Virus record (IMG/VR): IMGVR_UViG_3300018420_000025
Span: 1-52,665 of that record
Direction: 5' to 3' (one strand)
DNA: 52,665 bases
From: a virus
The notes under the pieces are model-generated. The model was not told the origin of the DNA, made no database searches, and worked only from the letters and a program-made list of their open reading frames with translations. Of this stretch, positions 6,769 through 14,200 are shown piece by piece (position 1 is the first letter of the stretch; every line of letters starts with the position of its first letter). A program made the position numbers and the translations under genes.

Positions 6769-7296
6769 TTAAATATTTTTATTTTTTATAAAGTTAAACA
6801 TTGAGTTACCTAAGTCTTCGCCCATTTTACTATCAGACTTATAGTGAGCGTGGGCAACTCGTCTACTATAAGATATATTTTTAGCAGTCTGCATAAACGC
6901 TGACTTACCATATTTCATTTTTAACACATTACCTATTAACATACCTTGTACTGAGTGGCCTGATGGATATGATGGTGTTTTCATAGACTTCATTACAAAA
7001 GCAGATAAATTTTTATCTAACTCGTATGGTCTAGGTCTATTATGATATTTCTTTAGCTTTAATATCACAGGTGCTGACTCTTTTATAAGCTTTTTAGCTA
7101 TACTTTTATCATAATCTTCTACACCTTGCTCTTTAGCTGTTTTAGCAAAAGCAGATTCTATATTATCAAACTTTTTAACAAAGTCTTTTTTTAAAGGTAT
7201 TTTTTTAAGCTCATTTATTTCTGTTCGAGTAGTATAACCACTATCAACCGGTGGTTTTCTTTTTTTAAATGGCTTTATATCAAAATCTTTAAACAT
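6769..7296 (-). CDS. PAP2-superfamily phosphatase
   Basis: 175 residues carrying the full PAP2 / vanadium-haloperoxidase signature KX6RP - PSGH - SRX5HX3D: Lys80 to Arg87-Pro88, PSGH at 111-114, and Ser144-Arg145, His151, Asp155. His114 and His151 are the general acid and the phosphorylated nucleophile in this family, which hydrolyses phosphate monoesters or lipid phosphates. There is no signal peptide and no transmembrane helices, so it resembles a soluble acid phosphatase rather than a lipid phosphatase in the membrane. It lies inside the basic-protein cluster and overlaps the next gene by 8 bases. Its substrate in infection is unknown; phosphate scavenging or lipid headgroup removal are possible. 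Confidence 0.9.
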   Translation of the reverse strand: MFKDFDIKPFKKRKPPVDSGYTTRTEINELKKIPLKKDFVKKFDNIESAFAKTAKEQGVEDYDKSIAKKLIKESAPVILKLKKYHNRPRPYELDKNLSAFVMKSMKTPSYPSGHSVQGMLIGNVLKMKYGKSAFMQTAKNISYSRRVAHAHYKSDSKMGEDLGNSMFNFIKNKNI

Positions 7297-7654
7297 TTTT
7301 TCTTGCTTTTCTTATTGCTTCTTTGCCTCTTCTAAATATAGCAGCAACCTCTGTTTTTTTCATTACCTTTGCTCTTTGTTCTCCTACAGTTAATATTTGT
7401 ATCTTACGTGCGTAAGGCTTATTTATTCTTTTAACTTTAGCTACGGTTGCTCTAGCATCACTAGGAGTTGCAAATTTAATGCTTACAGTATCTTTTGGAT
7501 TTTCATCTGTATATAAACGTCTACCGCTACCTTTAGGTTTTTTACCTGTACCTTTTATAGGATCTTTACGCTTAGCAATAGGTGAAGCTTTTACACAACT
7601 ACCTTTGCTAAATCTAGTAGTACCTGGTTTTCTTTTATACCCTTTCCAACACAT
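7289..7654 (-). CDS. Small basic protein with CWxGYxRKPGT motif
   Basis: 121 residues, very basic. It opens with MCWKGYKRKPGTTRFSKGSC (two cysteines framing a Gly/Lys-rich loop) and continues with a low-complexity basic linker. The compact C-terminal region (KDTVSIKFATPSDARATVAK, KPYARKIQILTVGEQR, EVAAIFRRGKEAIRKARK) reads as a small alpha/beta domain. The first motif is one I remember in small proteins of large aquatic viruses, but I cannot assign it a function. Its ATG overlaps the stop of the preceding gene as TAATG. Probable nucleic-acid-binding protein by charge. Confidence 0.6.
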   Translation of the reverse strand: MCWKGYKRKPGTTRFSKGSCVKASPIAKRKDPIKGTGKKPKGSGRRLYTDENPKDTVSIKFATPSDARATVAKVKRINKPYARKIQILTVGEQRAKVMKKTEVAAIFRRGKEAIRKARKNV

Positions 7655-7824
7655 TATTTTCTTCTTTTAGCAGTATGCATGTTAATAAACCAATTAGCTA
7701 GCTGCTTGTCTCTAGCTGTAGCTCCTTTTCTAGCTTTTAATTTTCTAGCTTTAGTGACTGTTACATCACCACCAAATAGTTTAGATATTCTAGCCTTTAA
7801 TACACCTCTATACGCTTTGCTCAT
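7654..7824 (-). CDS. Small basic protein, 56 residues
   Basis: Opens at MSKAYRGVLKARISKL and ends in NWFINMHTAKRRK; it contains no other distinctive motif than a high proportion of Lys and Arg (KARKLKARKGATARDK in the middle). It is supported as a gene by its tight packing: its ATG overlaps the TGA of the gene before it (ATGA) and its TAA overlaps the ATG of the next (TAATG). Function unknown; probably part of the same basic-protein group. Confidence 0.65.
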   Translation of the reverse strand: MSKAYRGVLKARISKLFGGDVTVTKARKLKARKGATARDKQLANWFINMHTAKRRK

Positions 7825-8087
7825 GCTTTATCTTTACCAAAACGTTTTCTAACTATATCTTGAGTTTTTCTCATTTTAGCAGCATAGCTAGGATTTTTTT
7901 TACGATTAAAAACTATTTGTTGATTTAAACTAGCTATTGATTTAGCTAAAGTTTTACGCGTTTTTATTATAAACGTAGCTAATGCCGATGGTGATAACGT
8001 TTTAAATTTACCTTTAGCATCTGGTGCGTCTGAGTGTTTAAAATCACCCATACGTTTTTTAAACGGATTATTATTTTGGCTGTACAT
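7821..8087 (-). CDS. Small basic protein with NNNPFKK N-terminal tag
   Basis: 88 residues. It begins MYSQNNNPFKKRMGDFKHSD, almost the same tag as the protein at 6148-6426 (MYVQKNNPIKKK), although the remainder differs: a helical stretch (LSPSALATFIIKTRKTLAKSI) with a likely coiled coil and a basic end (IVRKRFGKDKA). The reuse of the tag on unrelated bodies suggests a targeting or assembly signal. It is coupled on both sides by TAATG and ATGA overlaps. Function unknown. Confidence 0.65.
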   Translation of the reverse strand: MYSQNNNPFKKRMGDFKHSDAPDAKGKFKTLSPSALATFIIKTRKTLAKSIASLNQQIVFNRKKNPSYAAKMRKTQDIVRKRFGKDKA

Positions 8088-8254
8088 TATTTTTTCTTCT
8101 TACCGCCACCAAATTTACTTGGCCCACCGGCTCTAGTACATCTTACACCCCAACCAGAAGCATAAGCACTAGGCCATACTTTAAACTTACGTTTAGCAGC
8201 AGCTTTACACGCTGCAGATATTTTTTTTAATGCTGAGCTTTTTTTTATTTCCAT
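8087..8254 (-). CDS. Small basic Cys-containing protein, 55 residues
   Basis: Reads MEIKKSSALKKISAACKAAA then KRKFKVWPSAYASGWGVRC and ends in a Gly/Lys run (KFGGGKKKK). The central CKxAAKRKFKVWPSAYASGWxVRC element is a short conserved signature that I remember from small proteins in marine phages and giant viruses; its function is not known to me. The gene is confirmed by its TAATG overlap with the next gene. Two cysteines (16 and 39) could bind metal or form a disulphide. Confidence 0.7.
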   Translation of the reverse strand: MEIKKSSALKKISAACKAAAKRKFKVWPSAYASGWGVRCTRAGGPSKFGGGKKKK

Positions 8255-8264
8255 AATTTATTTT

Positions 8265-8654
8265 TTAACATCTCCATCTACGTCTAGCAGCTTTACCTCT
8301 TTCACCTGTCCAGTTTTTTGATCTAGCACAAAATGATTTTCTACGTTTAGCTGCTTTACTACCTGGTTTTACTTTACCTGTTACTGCTGTTTTTAATTTA
8401 CTACCTGGGTTTTTTCTTCTATATTCAGCAACACCTTTAGCTGTCATACCAGCACCTTCTTTAACTGTTCTAAAGTTACGATTTTTACCTTTAGTTGTTT
8501 TTCTAGGTTCGTTGCTCTTTTTTCTTTTAAATAATGGCGACCCATCATTTCTACGTCTACCACAACTAGTTACTGGCATAGGATTACCCTTCTGTATATA
8601 TTGTTTTACAGGTGATGCTTCAAACATGTTATTTTGTCTTTCGCTTCCAGGCAT
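8265..8654 (-). CDS. Basic protein with MTAKGVAEYRRKNPGSKLKT signature
   Basis: 129 residues, strongly basic. The C-terminal 65 residues carry a compact conserved block: GAGMTAKGVAEYRRKNPGSK, TGKVKPGSKAAKRRKSFCAR, and GERGKAARRRWRC at the end. I recognise this block from marine phages (a domain of unknown function, DUF6321-like as far as I recall). The N-terminal half has SPVKQYIQKGNPMP and SPLFKRKK, further versions of the short S/N-P-x-K motif found in this cluster. The ten residues before Met10 could be dispensable, since MFEASPVKQ would be a natural start. Function unknown; likely DNA- or RNA-binding. Confidence 0.7.
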   Translation of the reverse strand: MPGSERQNNMFEASPVKQYIQKGNPMPVTSCGRRRNDGSPLFKRKKSNEPRKTTKGKNRNFRTVKEGAGMTAKGVAEYRRKNPGSKLKTAVTGKVKPGSKAAKRRKSFCARSKNWTGERGKAARRRWRC

Positions 8655-8656
8655 AA

Positions 8657-9019
8657 TTAAAAGTCACTCATTAATTGATTATCTATTTCTTCTTGTACCT
8701 CTTCTCTAGTTGCTACCATTTTAAATGATAAGTCTGCTTGAAACCTAGCAACTTCTTCACCGTCTTTAAATATAATAATAGTAGGTACTACAGCTATTTT
8801 ATATTTTGTTTGCGCTTCTGTATTTTTAGCTACATCAACATAGCCTATTGTTTTACAGTCTTCTAGATCATGTACCCAGCCGATATCGTTAGCACTATTC
8901 CAAGCAGCATTAAACTGTTTAACTTCTATTTGACTATAAGCTGTGCTAGCAAGAAACACAAATACCATTATAAATATATACATAATGTATTGTGGCCAAG
9001 CTATTTCTTGTTCTTCCAT
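8657..9019 (-). CDS. Membrane-anchored or exported thioredoxin-fold protein without CXXC
   Basis: 120 residues. Residues about 11-27 are hydrophobic and end in STAYSQ, either a membrane anchor or a signal peptide cleaved before Gln30. The rest has the order of a thioredoxin fold: KQFNAAWNSAND, a strand IGYVDVAKN, then VVPTIIIFKDGEEVARFQ with cis-Pro79, and a final helix. The CXXC redox centre is absent; only one cysteine (55) is present. It therefore cannot be an ordinary disulphide reductase and may be a scaffold or binding protein in the envelope. It is coupled to the following gene by TAATG. The fold assignment rests on pattern only. Confidence 0.72.
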   Translation of the reverse strand: MEEQEIAWPQYIMYIFIMVFVFLASTAYSQIEVKQFNAAWNSANDIGWVHDLEDCKTIGYVDVAKNTEAQTKYKIAVVPTIIIFKDGEEVARFQADLSFKMVATREEVQEEIDNQLMSDF

Positions 9020-9300
9020 TATCTATTATATAATTTATCTTCTATTTTTTCTAACGTAACTTTTATTTCTTCTACATCTTTTTGTGTAGTCATAATAGTG
9101 TTACGTATCATTTGATCTTTCATGTCAAACTCCATACGAGTTACTTCTGGATCAGGTGGCGCAGGTAATTCTTTTGCTTCAGCAATATCTGCTTGCAAAG
9201 TAAACCACATGCCGACTAATGTAAATATTAAAGCAGCTATACCTGCCAAAGTTTTTATGCTTATATTAAAGCTTGTTTCTTCATTTAATTCTTTTGCCAT
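9019..9300 (-). CDS. Single-TM protein with coiled-coil tail (spanin- or holin-like)
   Basis: 93 residues: a short soluble start, one transmembrane helix at about 17-36 (LAGIAALIFTLVGMWF), a Pro/acidic linker (ELPAPPDPEV) and a charged coiled coil to the end (TQKDVEEIKVTLEKIEDKL). This topology is seen in inner-membrane spanins and single-pass holin-type proteins, which act at lysis, and similar small proteins are frequent in marine phages. It has no lipobox partner next to it that I can identify. Assigned as a lysis accessory protein with low certainty. Confidence 0.6.
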   Translation of the reverse strand: MAKELNEETSFNISIKTLAGIAALIFTLVGMWFTLQADIAEAKELPAPPDPEVTRMEFDMKDQMIRNTIMTTQKDVEEIKVTLEKIEDKLYNR

Positions 9301-9301
9301 T

Positions 9302-10069
9302 TTAAAATGGGAGTATTGGTTTAATTATTTTATTTCTTACAGGTTTTCTTTCAGCCGGTCTTTCAGCCTTGTCTTGCTTTGTTTTATTTTTTGGATTTAA
9401 TGTTTTTGATTTACCAATAAAACTACTTCCTGTTCCTTCTGCTAACCCTTCAACAACTGTTTCTGAAGCTCTTTTTGAAATATTTTTTAAATTTTCCCTC
9501 TGTTTTTCATATTCTTCACGCGCTATTTCATCGGGTGTTTTCTTATTTTTATTTCTTTTAAATATATTTTTTATTTTTATTTTTTTCACAGGTGTATTAC
9601 CAAACCCGCTAAAACCTTTCATTTTAAATATAGAAACGTTAAACTTAGATTTATCTATTTTCTTTTTTCCTTCTTTCATAATTGATTTTTGATTTGGATC
9701 AATTTTTCCACCAGAGTGTTTTTGTCCAGATTTATAAGCTCGATATAAATATTCTAACCCAAGACCAATACCAGATCCTCTTAAAACTTTAGATAATGTA
9801 CTAATAGGTTTTATACCTTTTTTAATCTGTGGTTTTAATTTTTTTACAAATTCTTTAGCTGTTGTTTTTTGAGTTTGAAATTTATCAAAGTTTTTCTTGT
9901 ACAAATCTTTTATGGTACCATGACCTGATTTAGCGCCGTGTATATTAAACTGTTTCTTAGCGTTTGCTTTAGCTTTTACATGATCAAAATCTAATGGAGT
10001 TCTTATAAATCCTTTTTGTTTCATTGGTGAGTTACCAAACCCACTAAAATTTTTCATTTTAAATGCCAT
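9302..10069 (-). CDS. Basic protein with duplicated FSGFGNxPxK motif
   Basis: 255 residues, very basic. The motif FKMKNFSGFGNSPMKQK occupies the N-terminus and recurs at about residue 148 as FKMKGFSGFGNTPVKK, so the gene looks like two units of the same architecture (motif plus basic body) fused head to tail. Between them is a Gly-rich hydrophobic stretch (GSGIGLGLEYLYRAYKSG). I remember this motif at the N-termini of proteins in uncultured marine phages, without a function. Structural or DNA-associated role is inferred from charge and location. It is followed by the exported protein at 10074-11165. Confidence 0.65.
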   Translation of the reverse strand: MAFKMKNFSGFGNSPMKQKGFIRTPLDFDHVKAKANAKKQFNIHGAKSGHGTIKDLYKKNFDKFQTQKTTAKEFVKKLKPQIKKGIKPISTLSKVLRGSGIGLGLEYLYRAYKSGQKHSGGKIDPNQKSIMKEGKKKIDKSKFNVSIFKMKGFSGFGNTPVKKIKIKNIFKRNKNKKTPDEIAREEYEKQRENLKNISKRASETVVEGLAEGTGSSFIGKSKTLNPKNKTKQDKAERPAERKPVRNKIIKPILPF

Positions 10070-10073
10070 AATG

Positions 10074-11165
10074 TTAAAATATTACGTAGTTAACTCCAAG
10101 TTTGAAGTCGTACCACTCTCTGTTCCAGTACTTATTGTATTTACCTTCAATAAAATACCCTAAATTTTTGTTTTGTTTTATCCCGTATATCAGCCCGCCC
10201 GAATAATCGTACCACTGATCATCTTCTATATAGTTATGATAGCTAAACTCGCTACCATCGTTGTAATGCCAAGGCATTAGATTACCCCATACATGTAACC
10301 AATTTTTCTTTGTATATTTATAATAATCAAAACCAACAACTATAGAGTGTTGTATAATTCTGTCTAGTTCGTTACGTTTTTTTGCTACGTAATCAGAGAT
10401 CACTCCTGGTATTACAACTGCTTCCCATACTTCAGGACTCGTAGCAACTAAAGTACCGTTAGGGTCAAAGTATTGATCGTTAGCAACGTCTATAGTATAA
10501 CCTTCTTGTATTGCTAGATAAGTATAATGTAAATTACCGTTTGATAACATTAATTCAGCTAAAGGATCATAACCGTATGGTTCTGCTAGCCTATGAGCCG
10601 CACCAATATTAAACGATAAGTTTTTATGTTTTCTATATCTATATCTTTCTGATGCTTCAAAATATTCCACGTCTGCAAAACCATCTTGTAAATACTCAAA
10701 TTTTAAAGCAAAAAAGTTTATACAAACATCTTCGTCGCAACCATCATCTGAACTCCAACGTATAAAATGATGTTGATCCATATAATCAACACCTTCTTGT
10801 CTTTTATAATCTACTTCAAATAAATATTCTAAACCTCTAACTTTACCAACCGTAGCGGCGTCACTATAGTTAGCTTCTGTACCGTCGTAAAACGTTTGTG
10901 CTTTGTTTTCGTAACCAAACCTAGCTATTTTACGAAGACCAACTGTAAAGTTGTAATCGTAAGGCGTGGATATAGTTGTAGTTGATAGTTTATTATCAAC
11001 TGAAAATACTTTTACATCAGATAATGATGTACCACCGTTAATAGCAGCATAAAATGTAGAAAACTTTAATAGTTTTTTAACATCTAGCTCTTGCGCACAA
11101 CAACTTTTTGGCGTTGAACAAGCTGTTAAAACAACCATTAGCAATATTATTAATTTTTTCACCAC
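10074..11165 (-). CDS. Phage-encoded outer-membrane protein (putative lipoprotein or beta-barrel)
   Basis: 363 residues. The start MVKKLIILLMVVLTACSTP is a signal peptide with a possible lipobox (LTAC, Cys16); alternatively signal peptidase I could cut at CCA|Q. The mature chain consists of many aromatic, alternating strands (YRYRKHKNLSFNIGAAHR, DYYKYTKKNWLHVWGNL, NLGYFIEGKYNKYW) and ends YDFKLGVNYVIF, like a porin-type beta-barrel with its C-terminal aromatic signal. The small exported protein at 1683-2102 ends in the same way. It follows the ejection proteins by 38 bases of A/T-rich DNA, so late expression is expected. Likely role: changing the host surface during infection (inference). Confidence 0.7.
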   Translation of the reverse strand: MVKKLIILLMVVLTACSTPKSCCAQELDVKKLLKFSTFYAAINGGTSLSDVKVFSVDNKLSTTTISTPYDYNFTVGLRKIARFGYENKAQTFYDGTEANYSDAATVGKVRGLEYLFEVDYKRQEGVDYMDQHHFIRWSSDDGCDEDVCINFFALKFEYLQDGFADVEYFEASERYRYRKHKNLSFNIGAAHRLAEPYGYDPLAELMLSNGNLHYTYLAIQEGYTIDVANDQYFDPNGTLVATSPEVWEAVVIPGVISDYVAKKRNELDRIIQHSIVVGFDYYKYTKKNWLHVWGNLMPWHYNDGSEFSYHNYIEDDQWYDYSGGLIYGIKQNKNLGYFIEGKYNKYWNREWYDFKLGVNYVIF

Positions 11166-11203
11166 AATACTTTTTGTTTATAATTACTTGTTTTTTTAAT
11201 GTT

Positions 11204-14200
11204 TTACATGCCTTTAAACCTAGGACCTCTATATTTCTTTTTTCTTTGTAAATCATCTTCAATGCCAAGACTCCATTTTGTGTAACCACTAAACAACATA
11301 ACTCTTTGTAACGCTGTATATTCATTATTCATAGCGTCTCTAAGATTTGTTGCTTTTTGATATATTCTATTAGCAGGTGGTCCAGCTACTTCAATATAGT
11401 TAGTAGCGGCAGACCAAGCAGGATTATCAGCATCAAAAGTTTCCATTTCGCTTATAATGTTTTCGTTATAGTTAAGTGTTTTTTCTGCATTAACTAGTTT
11501 TCTAGCTTTAATACCTACAACAGGTGAAAAGTTTAATAACTCCATTAGCACAGCGCTTTCATCTTTATTATAACCCGCTTCTCTTTGTTCTAAAAATTTA
11601 ATAGCCATGTTTTTTATAGTTGAAACAGCAACTCCGTATATACCAGATCCTCTTAATATAGTATCTATAGTACCATTAATAACTCTTTCTTTTTTCTTTA
11701 AAAACTGTTCGTTTTCTTCTTTATCGTCGTCAAACATGACCGCAAACAGTGCTGTTTGTAAACCATAGAATATTAAGTTTTGTATAGCGCCATAATACAA
11801 TATTCTAGACATGTTAGACGCGTCACTTTGGAACTGGGTTGTATTCGGCGGTGTTATTCTTCTATTAATAATATCACTACCAGCTTTTTTAATTATTCTA
11901 TTGTACTGTGATGGTGTGTTTAAAAAGTTCAATACTAACTTACCTATCCACATAGCTTGTTGTTTTGACGTCATGTCAGGTCTTGCTGATTGCTGCGTAG
12001 AATTAGTTATATCTTGTAAATCAGTAAACGCTTTTGCTTCTGCTTCTTTTTTACTTAAACCATCTTTAATATACTTATTAATTCTATTTCTATAAAAAGC
12101 AGCACCTCCAGTTGCAATAGCAATACTATCACCTATTTGTGTAGGTAAAAATCCTAGCTTAAGAGCTTTACCTGTTATAATAGCTACTTGATCAAACATA
12201 TTACCAGGTCTAGCTTTTTTAATAGCTTCAGCAAGTTCTGCACCGTTAATATCTGTTTGTAAGCCACCACGTCTTTGCTTAAGCATGTCTGAATTAAATA
12301 TAAAAGCAAAATCTTTCCAGTATTGTTTTTGATTTGCAAAAGCTTTAGCAGCCGCAATTATATTATTATCAGCAAAGTTTATAAAGTTTATATTAGATAA
12401 TTGCTGTAACAAAGCAGATCTAGTGTTAAAAAACATTACACCTGAAACAGAAGCGTTTAGCCAGTTCATAAACGCGTTTGGTCTTGCGCTAGCTCCTTTT
12501 GGTCTATTAACACCAGTCTTAATTCTATGAAGCATGTCTTCTAAAGCTTCCCTAAAACTTTTACCGTAAGCAGCTTCTATTTTATTAAGATTAGCTTCAT
12601 CAAACATCTTGTCAGCGTTTTCGTTAAACTCTGCAAAATAACTTGCTCTACCAACTCTACCAGTAGCATCTACTAAATCTATTCTTATATTACCAGTTTC
12701 CCAATTTGGCCCTGGGTCTACATAAGCCTCTTGTCTAGATATTTTATTTACTGCTTCAGCATAAGAAACAAGATCCGCGTTATCTGTTACTATTTTTACT
12801 AAATTAGCTTGATCTGTAGCAGCTAAACCAGGTATAGTGTAACCATGTTTGTTCCATAAATAAACTCTTATAGCATCTTGATAAGTAAAATCTTTATCTG
12901 GTGTTTTTTTAACTAACATATCGTTAATATCAGAAAACTGTTTATTTAAAGATTTATAATCATTAGCTATAGCTTGTTTAGCTGTGTCTATTTCTCTATA
13001 AGCTCTATTTAATGGTCTAACTAAAGCTTGCTCAAAAAATTTTCTGTGACTATCACCTAATCTACCTTTACCCATAAAATTGTAAAGTAAACCTACAAAG
13101 TCTTCATGCGATGGTGGTATAAAAAATCTAAACTTACCTTTACTTTCACCACGTTTTCTAGCTTTCATAGCTGAAAAACGTTTTTTAGAATCAATACCTG
13201 TAACGTCTTCAAGTATATTGTTAAAGTTTTCACTTATACCTAAACTAAATTTAGATTTAGCTTGTTGTACGTTAGACTTAATATCTAACTGCTCTAGAGC
13301 ATTTTTTACAGCTTTAACATTAGGTAAAGCGTCATCTACAAAATACATGTCATTATAGCCTTCTGAAAACTTTTCAAGCATCCACATGGCTTTTGCTTCA
13401 CCTGTACTATTACCTAAACCGGTTATATTTTCAAACGGTATATTTATACCTTTTGTTTTTAACCATTCATGTATTGCTGTAGCGCTTTGTGGTGGCCTAG
13501 CTGTTAGTACAAATACATTTTCAGGACCAAACTTTTTAACTTGATTACGCATTTTTTGCAATAGTGGTCCTTCAATACCACCTCTTACATTTACAAAATC
13601 TGTAAAATCAAATTCATATCCTAACTCAGCATATCTAGGTCCTTCTATAGGCCACTGCCCGCTACTTATTTTTATTTCTTCGTCATCTTTTTTAGCTATA
13701 ATAAAGTTTTCACCTTTATCAATAAGCGTTTCATCAAAATCAAATGTAGACATACCTCTTGATTCTTTGTTTGTAATTCTACCGTTTGATATAGCTTTAG
13801 AAAGCTTGTTTATATCGCCTATCGGTTGTTTAAACTCAGGTTGCAAACCAAGCATGTTACGTATAGACTCTTCATTAATCACTGATTGATCAGATGGTTT
13901 TTTTAAACCAGTCAATGTGTTTTGGTATTGAAGTGTAAAACGAACATATCTATCGTTTTGCATTTTACCTTTTCTCATTACTTTTACATTACTAGTTCTT
14001 TTATTCATTTTAGCTTTAGCGCCTGAATTAAAAACTCTTAACTTTGTTTTTACTTTACCAAGATCTTTTATATAAGGAACACCTTTTAGTCTAGAGTTTT
14101 CTACAAAAGAATAAAGACCTAAACCTAAAATTTCTATAGCTTCAACACCACCATAAGGTTTTGCTAAGTAATGATCTATAAGTGGTTGCAGGTCTTTTGA

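Noticed and set aside
6388-6804. Plus-strand open frame of 138 codons rich in Phe, Ile and Ala
   Set aside because: It is the antisense of the Lys/Met-rich repeat gene; repeats of AAR and ATG on one strand give hydrophobic codons on the other. It has no start context and no gene around it.
11077-11325. Minus-strand open frame of 82 codons between the outer-membrane protein and the giant protein
   Set aside because: Overlaps the ends of both real genes in another frame and has no conserved feature.
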